Below are positions 29,233 through 37,943 of a DNA stretch of 64,000 nucleotides, piece by piece; the stretch's first letter is position 1; the number at the start of each line of letters is the position of its first letter. The notes below the pieces were generated by a model that was not told the origin of the DNA, did not search any database, and worked only from the letters and a program-made list of their open reading frames with translations. Origin of the DNA: Phycisphaeraceae bacterium. Lineage in GTDB: Bacteria; Planctomycetota; Phycisphaerae; Phycisphaerales; UBA1924. The stretch lies in NCBI GenBank assembly GCA_019636655.1, contig JAHBXB010000003.1, forward strand, positions 310,001 to 374,000, written 5' to 3'. Both the position numbers and the translations under genes were made by a program.

Positions 29233-29919
29233 TCAGGCGCGGCGGCGGCGAGCGGCGAGGAGGCCACCCATGCCCAGGAGGGCGACGGCGCCAGGGGCGG
29301 GAACGGTGCCGGAGATGATGACGTTGTCGACGCGGTCGGTGCCGGTCGCGGCAACGGTGCCGCCGTTGGCGGAGACGGTGCTGGCCTGAACCAGGCGGAA
29401 GTAGATGGTCGCCTGGTTGTCGAGGGCGGACGTGGCCGCGATCGGGCCGAAGGTGTAGGCCGGCTGGTAGGTGCCGGAGCTCCAGACAGGGTTCGGTGAC
29501 GCGTTAGCGAGCACCGCGTAGGTCGAACCGAGCTGGGTGAAGGTGGTGCCGTTGGTGCTCCACATCAGGTTGTAGTCGCGCGGGCCGGTGTTGCTGGAGC
29601 TCTGGTCAAAGGAGATGGTGATGGAGGTGTAGCCGAGGGTGCTGGTGGTGAACTGGTAGTAGTCGCCCAGCGACCACGCGTTGCTGCTGTACGACTCGGC
29701 GGAGCCGTTGCCGACGGGGTTGGAGTACGTCGTGCTGGTGGCGTGGAAGCCGCTCGCGAAGGAGCTGGCCGCGTTGGCCCCGGCCTCGGCCGCGTAGGGG
29801 CCGGCCGTGTCGGGGAGGCTGGTCTCGAAGGTCCAGTTGGCGATGACGTCGGCGTTCGCCGCGCCAGCGAGGGCGGCGCACACGGCGCCGGCCACGAAAG
29901 CCATCTTCCTGCTGTTCAT
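29233..29919 (-). CDS. PEP-CTERM sorting-domain protein
   Basis: The 228-residue protein has a signal peptide ending near residue 23 (AGAANA), a Thr/Ser/Asn-rich beta-sandwich-like body (VIANWTFETSLPDTAG onward) and a C-terminal VPAPGAVALLGMGGLLAARRRRA tail: the PEP-like motif, a hydrophobic helix and an arginine cluster recognised by exosortase. The P-A-P form is common in planctomycetes. Such proteins are sorted to the cell surface. GAGGAGA lies upstream of the ATG at 29919 and a strong terminator follows the gene. Exosortase is not in the window. Confidence 0.9.
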   Translation of the reverse strand: MNSRKMAFVAGAVCAALAGAANADVIANWTFETSLPDTAGPYAAEAGANAASSFASGFHATSTTYSNPVGNGSAESYSSNAWSLGDYYQFTTSTLGYTSITISFDQSSSNTGPRDYNLMWSTNGTTFTQLGSTYAVLANASPNPVWSSGTYQPAYTFGPIAATSALDNQATIYFRLVQASTVSANGGTVAATGTDRVDNVIISGTVPAPGAVALLGMGGLLAARRRRA

Positions 29920-30023
29920 CTCGTCTCTCCTCGTTCAAAGAAAGTGATCGCGCCCCCGCACTCGGAGTACATCCGCCGACGTGCATCGTCGCTTGGGTCA
30001 CCTTGTTGTCCGGGGAGGTCTCT

Positions 30024-30044
30024 CTCTCCCGGATTGAGGGAGAG
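30024..30044. repeat. Short inverted repeat upstream of the PEP-CTERM gene
   Basis: CTCTCCC and GGGAGAG flank a seven-base spacer. It lies about 105 bases upstream of the PEP-CTERM ATG and could be an operator or a leader hairpin; nothing in the sequence decides between these. Confidence 0.35.
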
Positions 30045-30153
30045 GATAACCGGATCGATCAGCACCGGCAATGGCGGAAGGGGTTTGGAATGATCAAGAT
30101 CGGGTTGTCATTGTGCGAGGCAAGCGTAAGGGCTGCGGTCGCGAAGTGGAAAA

Positions 30154-31167
30154 CTAGGGAAGTTCTTGGTTAGTTTGGTACTTCGCCATCGACTCTGGAG
30201 TCGCCACGCCACCCGGGTTGAACTTCGAGCCGCCGGGGTACCAGGGAACAGCGTCAGTCCAAGCTTGCAGCTTTGTCATCTTTCCCACGTGACCGTCAAA
30301 GTAGCCCGCATTAATTACGCCGCCCTTGTTGTGTCGAAAGGAAAGATTGACATTGGTGGGGGCGCCTCGGAAGCCACGCCCATAGGCAGTGGAATCGTGA
30401 AAGATCGGCCCAGCGTCTGTAAAAGAGCCATAGATCCCCGGCCTGGGGTTGATATCGAAATCGAGCTCTCCGTTCTCAAGATAGCGAGTACCGTCGGCAA
30501 CGAGAACCTTGCTCGCTGGCTGTACACCTACCAAATCAAGTCGCGGCGAGTACTGCTCCGACACCTTCACCGGTGTTGCAAATCCCGTAATCAGCGGAAC
30601 ACTTCGGTATCGGCGGATATTGTTGAAGTTTGTGGGCTGAGCATAATAATGAAAGGCCGCGGGCGAGAGAAAACTGATTTGTCGAATTCGCTCGGTGCCA
30701 AACAGCAACTCGAAGTCGGCTCGGTCCGGAGCCCCCCCCCCCGCAGGAGGGTAAAGGGAATCGTTCGTCACCGTCGCAGCCGGACACCCGTATCGCTCGA
30801 AAATTTGCTTGGTCCGACGGGCGCGTTGGGGTGACAAGCCGGCGCCCTCCCCAAGGGTCGGGCTGATCCAGTCATGCGTGGAGGTTGGTGTTCCTGGGGT
30901 CGTCTCGAAACAGTAGGAAAGTCCGGAGTCGACCAAGCCATCCGCCCCTGACGTGTTCGGCCCCGCAAAGTACTCCTTCTGCTCCGTCCCATACTGGATC
31001 TGGCCAACCGCCATCGACCGCATGTTGTTGGCACAGACGGTGGCACGGGCGACATCCCGCGCCGACGCCAGAGCGGGCAGGAGCATGCTCACCAAGATCG
31101 CGATGATCGCGACGACGACGAGCAGCTCGATCAGCGTAAAGCCTGCGGCGCGGTGCACGGTTTTCAT
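30154..31167 (-). CDS. Type II secretion-type pseudopilin (prepilin N-terminal methylation domain)
   Basis: From the ATG at 31167 the 337-residue product starts with a short leader ending in G before [24 protein letters not shown], the prepilin peptidase site and hydrophobic helix, with the conserved Glu at mature position 5. The C-terminal [18 protein letters not shown] matches the H-x9-DG motif of the large pseudopilin families expanded in planctomycetes. It would be cleaved and N-methylated by a prepilin peptidase and assembled at the inner membrane. ATGs at 31176 and 31197 are in frame. It follows a small membrane protein by 43 bases. Confidence 0.9.
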   Translation of the reverse strand: MKTVHRAAGFTLIELLVVVAIIAILVSMLLPALASARDVARATVCANNMRSMAVGQIQYGTEQKEYFAGPNTSGADGLVDSGLSYCFETTPGTPTSTHDWISPTLGEGAGLSPQRARRTKQIFERYGCPAATVTNDSLYPPAGGGAPDRADFELLFGTERIRQISFLSPAAFHYYAQPTNFNNIRRYRSVPLITGFATPVKVSEQYSPRLDLVGVQPASKVLVADGTRYLENGELDFDINPRPGIYGSFTDAGPIFHDSTAYGRGFRGAPTNVNLSFRHNKGGVINAGYFDGHVGKMTKLQAWTDAVPWYPGGSKFNPGGVATPESMAKYQTNQELP

Positions 31168-31210
31168 ACTCTGCATACTCGTGGTGGTCCGGGTCATGGT
31201 GGCTTACTTG

Positions 31211-31591
31211 CTACTGCTTGCCTGGAACGTAACGCCGCACCTTGTCCGACGGGGTGAGGACCTTGCCGGTTTCCGGCTCAATTGCCTTGGGGTCGACTCC
31301 GAGATCGCCGACATACGGCCGATCCCGTTCCCGCACGAACCACTCGCCGGTGGCGTCGTCCTTGGTCGCACGCAGCAGGACGTTTTCCTTCCGATCTGGG
31401 TGGGTGCCCGGAAGGATCACAGGGCGTTCGGAGGTATCAGCCTCGAAGAGTTCACCGGTGGTGACGTCCACGAGCAGAACACGGTGCTTGAGTTTTACTT
31501 CGCCGTCGCCGCGAGTCCCCCAGTACACAGCGAACCCCACCGCCAGGATGGCCACGACAAAGACGATGATCTGCTTCGCGTTGGGCTTCAT
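31211..31591 (-). CDS. Small membrane-anchored protein, upstream of the pseudopilin
   Basis: A 126-residue protein from the ATG at 31591: one N-terminal transmembrane segment (IIVFVVAILAVGFAVYWG) and a soluble domain with LLVDVTTGELFEAD and a Pro/Asp-rich end. No family is recognised. Its place just upstream of the pseudopilin and its topology suggest a common membrane system, by context only. The frame extends to 31675, but that section lacks conserved character. Confidence 0.65.
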   Translation of the reverse strand: MKPNAKQIIVFVVAILAVGFAVYWGTRGDGEVKLKHRVLLVDVTTGELFEADTSERPVILPGTHPDRKENVLLRATKDDATGEWFVRERDRPYVGDLGVDPKAIEPETGKVLTPSDKVRRYVPGKQ

Positions 31592-31791
31592 GGGGGACGG
31601 AATCGCCTTGATCACGACCGGCACCGACACGGCTCGGTGAGGGCCATTGTGCACCGACAAACGCCTGACAGTCAACTGAGGGGAATTCCGAGGGTCCAGA
31701 ACTGGGCCGGAGATGATAGGAGGGGGAGGCTGGACCGGGGTATGGCCCGGTCACCTTAGCGCGATGTTGACACACAACCGACAGCAACCGC

Positions 31792-32919
31792 CTATTTATC
31801 CACAGGCGTCAGATCGATCACGACCGGGTAGTGGTCCGAGGCGTAGCCATCCGGCGGCGGCGTGGTCCGCCAATCGACGCCCTCAGGACGCGCCGGGAGG
31901 CTCAGAACGAAGCGGCTGGCGGCGTTGAACTCCTTCGCCGCGGCGGGGTTGAGGAGGATCCGGTCGATCACTCGGCCGGATTCGTGCGTGATGACCTTGG
32001 GGTTGCTCTTTCCCTTGGGAGAGACGGTGTCGCCGAAGGCATCGATGAGGCCGGCGGTGGTGTAGATCGTGGCGGACTTGGAGCCGGGCGTGGCGTTGAA
32101 GTCGCCGACGATGATGATGTTGGCGTCGGGGTTCTCGGTCTGCATCTCGCCGACGAGTTCGACGGTCTTGGCGGCTTCCTTCTCTCGCCAGAACTCGAAA
32201 TCGGAGCCGGACTTCTGATGCACGACGAAGAGCGTGAGGTGGTATGGCGTTTCGGCGGGAGCGGCGGAGCCCTCGGGCTGTTCGGAGGGGGGCACCTCGA
32301 CCGTGACGCGGAGCGGGGAGCGGTGGAAGGTGATCGGCTTGCCGGCATCAGGGTTCGCGCGGCTGCCCGTCCGGGCCGGCTGCTCGCCGCCCAGGGGAAG
32401 TTCCGGCCAGTTGCGAGCATCGATGATCGGGAAGCGGCTCAGGACAGACTGCTCGATGCCGCGGGCGTCGCCGGCGTCCATGGACTCCAGGTAGACGTAG
32501 CCCATGTCGGCGAGGTAGGTATCGCGGAACTGCACCAGAGCTTTGCGGGATTCGACCTCTTCGAGGGCGAGGATGTCGGGGTTGATCCGGCGGATTGCGG
32601 CGGCCGCGGCGGCGCAGTGCTCGGCGGGCTTGGTGGCGTCGCGGTCCTCGTTGCGGTCGGTGAGGGTGGGGTCGTCGTAGTCGTCGAAGAGGTTCTCGAG
32701 GTTGTAGGTGGCGATGCGGATCGTCCCCGCGGGCTTCGCTATGGGCTCACGGAGGCCGAAGCGGTGGAGATCGGGCTGGGGTGCGGAGGCGGGAGCCGCG
32801 GCGGCTGGGGGCGTCTCCAGGGCCTTGGAGGCCGGCGGCTGGGCCAGCACAGCGGTGCAGAAGACTCCCAGCAGAGCGGCCGCGCGGATGAACTGCGATC
32901 TCGACATCTGAGCCTCCAT
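31792..32919 (-). CDS. Secreted endonuclease/exonuclease/phosphatase-family protein
   Basis: A 375-residue protein with a signal peptide, an Ala/Pro-rich linker and a DNase I-like fold: RIATYNLENLFDD, ILALEEVES (metal-binding Glu), VVHQKSGSDFEFW, IIIVGDFNATPGS (catalytic Asp/Asn) and SDHYPVVIDL (catalytic His). The fold includes nucleases, inositol phosphatases and sphingomyelinases, so the substrate is open. The N-terminal export signal places it outside the cytoplasm. ATGs at 32919 and 32907 are both possible; GGAGG lies inside the first codons and would serve the latter. Confidence 0.86.
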   Translation of the reverse strand: MEAQMSRSQFIRAAALLGVFCTAVLAQPPASKALETPPAAAAPASAPQPDLHRFGLREPIAKPAGTIRIATYNLENLFDDYDDPTLTDRNEDRDATKPAEHCAAAAAAIRRINPDILALEEVESRKALVQFRDTYLADMGYVYLESMDAGDARGIEQSVLSRFPIIDARNWPELPLGGEQPARTGSRANPDAGKPITFHRSPLRVTVEVPPSEQPEGSAAPAETPYHLTLFVVHQKSGSDFEFWREKEAAKTVELVGEMQTENPDANIIIVGDFNATPGSKSATIYTTAGLIDAFGDTVSPKGKSNPKVITHESGRVIDRILLNPAAAKEFNAASRFVLSLPARPEGVDWRTTPPPDGYASDHYPVVIDLTPVDK

Positions 32920-32994
32920 CGACCCCACCCCCTTCCGCCCCCCCAGCCCCCCGCTCCTCCCGCCACCCGGCCAAGCCCTCAACCTCGATCTGGC

Positions 32995-34380
32995 TCAGAG
33001 CGTAGCGGACTCGACTCTGCCCCGCGACAGCACTCGGGCCAGCGTGGCCAGGGGGAGAGAGGGAACGAGCAGTGATTCGGCAGGCAGGCCCAGAACGGCC
33101 GCGGCGGCGGCGTAGCCGGAACGGGTGGCCCCTTCCATCGTGGCGGGCCAGCCGGTGGCGGTGTAGTCGCCGGCGAGGATGAGCCCGCCGGAAGAGGACG
33201 GGGCGGCAGCGGGACGCCTGGCCGCGAGCCCGGGGACCGGGGCGAAGGTTGCCCGCTTTTCCTTGACCGACCGGGCGGAGAGGAGAGTGGCCGCAGCCGC
33301 GGCGGGGAGGCAGGCGCGAACGTCGGCAAGGACCCGGTCGGCGATCTGCTGCTCATCGAGGGGCATCCAGTCGTCCGCGGCGCTGATAACGGCGTGAAGG
33401 GACTTCCCATCGTCGTCCTTCCGGAAGAGCCATTGGACGCTGCGCTCGACAAGGACGGCGTGGGGCTGCTCCAGGACTGGACGGTCGAACTCGAGATGGA
33501 CCCCGAGGATCGGGCTGTGGGCGAAGTCATCAAGGGTGGAGAAGCGCGGGTCTTCGACCCGGATGGCCTCGTCGACGACCCGGTTGACGCGCTCGACGGG
33601 CAGGGCGCAGACGACACGGTCGGCCTCGAATGTGCGGCCGTCGGTGGTGGTCGCGGAGCGGGCATCGAGGCGCTCGACGCCGGCGCCGAGGACGATCTCG
33701 CCGCGGCTGGAGATGGCCGCTTCAGCGCGGTCGTAGAGGCGGACGAGGGGCACGGCCGGGACGCCAATATCAGCCGCGCGGGCGTTGGCGAGGAACCCTT
33801 CCTGGAAGACATGCATCGCGGCGCCGGCGGAGACTCGGTCCACCTCCATGTTGCAGGCGCTGACGATGACCGGGGACCAGAACTTGCGGATGAGGGACTC
33901 ACCTTGCCCGTGCCGGGCGAGGAAGGCGCCGAAGGTCTCGTTGTCGTGTTTGGCGCGGTCGGCACGGAGAATGGAGGCGCAGGCGCGGCCGATCGCCGCG
34001 ACCTCTCGAATGGTGAGGAACTTCGCGGCCAGGAACGAGCCCGAGAACTGGAGAGGGGCGGGGAGCGGACCGGGACGGATGACGCTTAGCCGTCCGCCGG
34101 CCTCGATCCAGTATTGCTCGCGGTACCAGCGGATCTGGGTGGAGGCGTCCAGCCGGGCGAGGAGGTCCGCGTAGTTGGTGCAGCAACCGAGCATCACGTG
34201 CTGGCAGTTGTCGAGCACCCGACCGGTGCGGACATCGGTGAACGATGTAGCGCGGCCGCCGAGCTTCTTGCGGGTTTCCAGGAGTGTGACGCGGATGCCT
34301 TGCTCGGCCAGGCGCACGGCCGCGGCGATCCCCGCAATCCCTCCGCCCACGATGAGCACGGCTACCGACGGCCTGCTCAC
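32995..34380 (-). CDS. hpnE: Hydroxysqualene dehydroxylase (FAD-dependent)
   Basis: HpnE reduces hydroxysqualene to squalene. The protein opens with AVLIVGGGIAGIAAAVRLAEQG, the FAD-binding GxGxxG fold, then LETRKKLGGRATSF, and ends with GGLILAGDYTATGWPATMEGATRSG, the C-terminal FAD/phytoene-desaturase-like signature. The GTG at 34380 overlaps the TGA of hpnD by the four bases GTGA, so the two are translationally coupled and this start gives 461 residues. The open frame to 34545 is within hpnD and is not used. It is the last gene of the hpnC-hpnD-hpnE unit. Confidence 0.92.
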   Translation of the reverse strand: MSRPSVAVLIVGGGIAGIAAAVRLAEQGIRVTLLETRKKLGGRATSFTDVRTGRVLDNCQHVMLGCCTNYADLLARLDASTQIRWYREQYWIEAGGRLSVIRPGPLPAPLQFSGSFLAAKFLTIREVAAIGRACASILRADRAKHDNETFGAFLARHGQGESLIRKFWSPVIVSACNMEVDRVSAGAAMHVFQEGFLANARAADIGVPAVPLVRLYDRAEAAISSRGEIVLGAGVERLDARSATTTDGRTFEADRVVCALPVERVNRVVDEAIRVEDPRFSTLDDFAHSPILGVHLEFDRPVLEQPHAVLVERSVQWLFRKDDDGKSLHAVISAADDWMPLDEQQIADRVLADVRACLPAAAAATLLSARSVKEKRATFAPVPGLAARRPAAAPSSSGGLILAGDYTATGWPATMEGATRSGYAAAAAVLGLPAESLLVPSLPLATLARVLSRGRVESATL

Positions 34381-35387
34381 CACCCGCTCCGCCGGGAGCG
34401 GATGGTGGCGGAGAGGGCGATCATCGCCTTCTTGGTCGCCGGGATCCTGACGCGGCGGTCGCCCACGATCCGCTGAGGGTCGCGCTCGATGACGGCGAGG
34501 AGATCGGAGTAGATACGCGTCATGGCCCAGAGGGTCGGCGCACACGCGGGGTCGATCATCGCGAGCAGGGGCTCGGAGTCGTCGTAGGCCCGGCGGGCCA
34601 CGGCGGCCTGCGCGAGCACCAACTCACGGCATGCTTCGGGGCGGCTCCACTGCCGCAGGTCCTGCGGGGTCAAACCGCATCGCTCGAACGCATCAAGAGG
34701 GAGGTACACGCGGCTGGGAGCGGCGTCGAAGTCCTCACCGAAGTCGCGGAGGATGTTGGTTCGCTGGAAGGCCTGGCCGCGGATCACGGCGAGGCGTCGG
34801 GCGGTGGACACGTCGGCGGCGGGCTTGAGTCCCCAGATCGCGATGCAGGTCAGGCCGACGGTGGAGGCAACCTTGTAGCAGTAGCGGGAGAGTTCCTCAT
34901 CGGTGCGGTAACCGCCGTGATCGAGGTCCTCATCGAGTCCATCAAGCATCTCCGCCAGGAGGCGGCGCTCAATCGGGTAGGTGGCCATGGTCGCGGCGAG
35001 AGCGAGCCAGATGGGGGAGAGGCTCGACCAATCGACGGAGCGGGGCTCGCCTCGCCCCTCGAGCGGTCCGAGCACGGCACCGGTGGTCTCGCGGAACGCG
35101 GCCAGGCGGGCCCGCTTCTGGTCCGTGGGCCCCTCGGAGTCGGCTTCATCATCGGCGAGGCGCATCCACGCGTAGATCGAGAAGATCGCGGACCGGCGAG
35201 GCTCGGGAGTCAGTTTCAGGCCGTAGTAGAAGTTCCTGGCGCGGCGGCGGGTAAGGTCGCGGCACGCCGCGTAGGCCTGGGCCAAGGCGATCTCGTCCAC
35301 TCCGGGGAGCGACGCGAGGCGCCCTGCATCGAGCGTCGTGCCACCGGCCGCGTGGTTGCTGGTATTGGACGCCGCCACGATCGTCAA
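34377..35387 (-). CDS. hpnD: Presqualene diphosphate synthase
   Basis: HpnD joins two farnesyl diphosphates to presqualene diphosphate. Both Asp-rich magnesium motifs of the squalene/phytoene synthase family are present: RLADDEAD and NILRDFGED, along with NFYYGLKL near the N-terminus. The likely start is a TTG at 35387, overlapping the hpnC TGA as TTGA, with GGAGG six bases upstream; a GTG at 35378 is the alternative. This gives 336 residues. The ATG-initiated longer frame would lie inside hpnC and lacks family similarity. It is coupled to hpnC upstream and hpnE downstream. Confidence 0.92.
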   Translation of the reverse strand: MTIVAASNTSNHAAGGTTLDAGRLASLPGVDEIALAQAYAACRDLTRRRARNFYYGLKLTPEPRRSAIFSIYAWMRLADDEADSEGPTDQKRARLAAFRETTGAVLGPLEGRGEPRSVDWSSLSPIWLALAATMATYPIERRLLAEMLDGLDEDLDHGGYRTDEELSRYCYKVASTVGLTCIAIWGLKPAADVSTARRLAVIRGQAFQRTNILRDFGEDFDAAPSRVYLPLDAFERCGLTPQDLRQWSRPEACRELVLAQAAVARRAYDDSEPLLAMIDPACAPTLWAMTRIYSDLLAVIERDPQRIVGDRRVRIPATKKAMIALSATIRSRRSGW

Positions 35388-36433
35388 GCACCGCCTCCGA
35401 GACGCCCGGAAGACCCGGACGATACCAGACGAAACATCAACCATGCCGTGCCGACCAGGCACGCCTTCTTCGCTGCCTCCAGCGTAGGACGCTCCCAGAG
35501 CGTTACACACCCCGTTCGCCTGACAGACCCCAGCACCTGGCGACCGCCGACACCGAAGAGCCACACGACGGGACGGATGCGGGAGTCGAGGAGGCGTGGC
35601 AGGTCGCGGCCCTGTTCGAAGAGTTCCGCGGTACGTTCGGCAAGGGGGCGGAGGGCCCGGATGAAAGGGACGCGTGCCTGCGGATCGTCCGGCCGGTGGG
35701 CCCAGTCGCGGAGCTGTTCGGCGCTGATGCCGGTGTCCCGCGATGGGAGGTATACGCGGTCCCGCTCGATGAGGTCCCGCCGTACATCCTGCCAGAAGTT
35801 GGTGAGTTGCAGGGCGGTGCAGGTGGCGTCGGACATGCGATAGCGATCGGCGTTGGCGGGGGTGTCCGGATAGCCGCCGAGGTGGAGCACCAGCCGCCCA
35901 ACGGGGTTGGCGGAGCGCGCGCAGTAGTCGACCAGCTGGTCCCAGGATTCGTAACGGGTGACGCGCTGGTCCTGCTGGAAGGCATCGATCAGGTCAAGGA
36001 AGGGCTGAATCGGAAGGCGGTGGCGATCGATGGTGGAGGCCAGAGCGACGTACACGGGGTGGAGGATCCCAGAACGATCACCGGATTCAGCCGCAGCGAA
36101 GCACGCACGCAACTCCGCCCGCCACCAATCGAGCAGTTGGGTGGCGCGGAGGCGGGCCTCGGGCGTGTTGCCCGTTTCGTCACCAAGGTCGTCCGCCCAT
36201 CGGCAGAACCCGTACACGGCTGCGAAGTCGTCCCGCAGGTCAGCGGGCACCAGGCTCGAGAGCACGGAGAAGTTCTCGTAGTGCGAGACAGCGAGGCCGC
36301 GGACGTACGCCAATGCCTGCTCGGGTGTGGGCGGGGCGCGGGTGTCGTCAGCCTCCGGCCCGACGAGCGGGAGCAGGTCGATCGGCGGCGTGCTCGGGTC
36401 CAGGGTCGCTGAGGATGATCCGCCCGGGTTCAT
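35384..36433 (-). CDS. hpnC: Hydroxysqualene synthase
   Basis: HpnC converts presqualene diphosphate to hydroxysqualene. The squalene/phytoene synthase fold shows VYGFCRWADDLGDE as first and LTNFWQDVRRD as second Asp-rich motif, with HYENFSVLS at the N-terminal substrate region that is typical of HpnC. The length is 349 residues, about 50 longer than the usual HpnC at the two ends. It is the first gene of the three-gene squalene unit; TAGGCT ends nine bases before the ATG. Squalene is the precursor of hopanoids, though no squalene-hopene cyclase is present here. Confidence 0.92.
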   Translation of the reverse strand: MNPGGSSSATLDPSTPPIDLLPLVGPEADDTRAPPTPEQALAYVRGLAVSHYENFSVLSSLVPADLRDDFAAVYGFCRWADDLGDETGNTPEARLRATQLLDWWRAELRACFAAAESGDRSGILHPVYVALASTIDRHRLPIQPFLDLIDAFQQDQRVTRYESWDQLVDYCARSANPVGRLVLHLGGYPDTPANADRYRMSDATCTALQLTNFWQDVRRDLIERDRVYLPSRDTGISAEQLRDWAHRPDDPQARVPFIRALRPLAERTAELFEQGRDLPRLLDSRIRPVVWLFGVGGRQVLGSVRRTGCVTLWERPTLEAAKKACLVGTAWLMFRLVSSGSSGRLGGGA

Positions 36434-36486
36434 CAGGGGGACAGCCTAGCAGAGCATCCACGACGGAACACGGCGACGACTGGCGG

Positions 36487-37884
36487 TCAAGGCTTGCTCC
36501 GGAGCCACTTCGCGGCAGCCTCCACGATCGGGTCTGACTCGGCGAGGGCCTCTGGGGTGGTTGGGACGGCCTGGTCGGGCGTGATTCCGACCCCCTCGAC
36601 CAGCGTGCCGTCGGGCTGGAAGTCCTGCCAGGTCGGGACGTTCACAGTGACGCCGCATCCCAGGTCGATCGGCCGTGGGTTCCCCGAACTGCCGTAGGTG
36701 GTCTCACCGATCAAGGGGGCCTGTGCACCGTGCCGCATCATGAGTGCGAACGACTCGCAGGAACTCATGCAGTAGGGGCCGATGAGGACGCATACGCGGC
36801 CATCGAACGCGGGGTGGTCGGGTGTTGCCGGATCGATGAAGCGATCGTGAAGCGGTCCAAAGCCGTCTGCGGACTCCTGGTCGCGGAACCGGTTCTTTGA
36901 GTACGCCGCCCTGCTGGTGGCAAAGAGAGCCGCGAACTCCCGGGCGAGCAGTTCGTCGCCGCCGGCATTGGCCCGGACGTCGACGATCAGGCCCTTCGAG
37001 CTTTGCGCGAGACGCACGGCCTGGAAAGCGGGCTCGAGTGATTCTCGCGGACCGGACCACGAGAGAATCGCGACGTAGTGAAGGCCGCCGTCCACACGAC
37101 CGGTCAGGACGCTGGGACTTGGCTGGGCCAGGTCCGAGACTACCTTCTTCAGGCCGCGGGGATTCACGTTGGGGGTCACGGAGCGCGAACCCGTGGCCAG
37201 CAGGAACTCGCCGACCTGGATTGTCATGTGGATGTCGGCTGCCGGGCGGAGCAGCTCCGCGGCGATGCGGCCGAAGGCCCCTGGAGTCGGTGCGGACTCC
37301 AGGCGGGGCTGAAACTCCTTGTAGGAAGCGGCCCAGTCGACGGCACCGCCTCGGCAGTCGAGGTCGCGATAGGCGTAGGTGCCATCGATGGCTGACTTCA
37401 AACGGGCGAACGCGGCTCTCGACTGATCTGGTGTGAGGGTGGCAGTGGCCTCACCGGCCCGCGCCGTACGAAACGAGATCGGATACTGCGTCGCTGGAGT
37501 CCCGTCCGCGGCGCGGAAGTTCTGTGCGGCCGAACAGTTGATGCTGAGGTCGTAACGCGTGTCGGGAGTCAGATGAACCGGAAGGATGATCGTGCGGGCA
37601 TCGCTCCAACGGGGCTTGCCGGTGAGTGTCGGGAATGTCGGCCCGCCGCCGCAGATTGAGTGACCCAACGGGCTCATGTCGCGGTCAAACCGGATCACGA
37701 TCTCGGACAGGTCCGGATCGATCCCGATGTCGGCCATGTCGGGACTGGCATGCGCGACGATCGGGGGATCGGCATTGGCTCCCCCCGCGAGGGTCGCGGC
37801 GATCGCCGTTGCGGCGACGAAGGCCCGCCACGGCGAAGGGCGAGCGGCAAACACTGCAGGCTGGGAGGTCGCTGGGTGGGGCAT
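36487..37884 (-). CDS. Secreted protein with Ig-like domain and S41-type peptidase domain
   Basis: From the ATG at 37884 the 465-residue protein has a signal peptide (AIAATLAGGANA), a bacterial Ig-like domain (about 40-150: PDMADIGIDPDLSEIVIRFDRDM, RYDLSINCSA, of the Big_5 type), then a tail-specific protease-like domain with GLIVDVRANAGGDELLAREFA, VLIGPYCMSSCESFALMM (candidate nucleophile Ser in the SSCES stretch) and GETTYGSSGNPRPIDLGCGV. S41 proteases use Ser-Lys; I cannot fix the Lys with certainty, so it may be a non-canonical member. No PDZ domain is seen. It is divergent to ispH with 59 bases between. Confidence 0.82.
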   Translation of the reverse strand: MPHPATSQPAVFAARPSPWRAFVAATAIAATLAGGANADPPIVAHASPDMADIGIDPDLSEIVIRFDRDMSPLGHSICGGGPTFPTLTGKPRWSDARTIILPVHLTPDTRYDLSINCSAAQNFRAADGTPATQYPISFRTARAGEATATLTPDQSRAAFARLKSAIDGTYAYRDLDCRGGAVDWAASYKEFQPRLESAPTPGAFGRIAAELLRPAADIHMTIQVGEFLLATGSRSVTPNVNPRGLKKVVSDLAQPSPSVLTGRVDGGLHYVAILSWSGPRESLEPAFQAVRLAQSSKGLIVDVRANAGGDELLAREFAALFATSRAAYSKNRFRDQESADGFGPLHDRFIDPATPDHPAFDGRVCVLIGPYCMSSCESFALMMRHGAQAPLIGETTYGSSGNPRPIDLGCGVTVNVPTWQDFQPDGTLVEGVGITPDQAVPTTPEALAESDPIVEAAAKWLRSKP

Positions 37885-37931
37885 TTCGGTTCCACTCCCG
37901 TACGGCCGAGCCCCCCACTCCCCGTCGTCCC

Positions 37932-37937
37932 TATCAT
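37932..37937 (+). promoter_or_regulatory. -10-like box for ispH
   Basis: TATCAT ends six bases before the ATG at 37944, without a Shine-Dalgarno sequence. It is one of the start-adjacent TANNNT boxes of this window. Confidence 0.4.
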
Positions 37938-37943
37938 CCGCCC

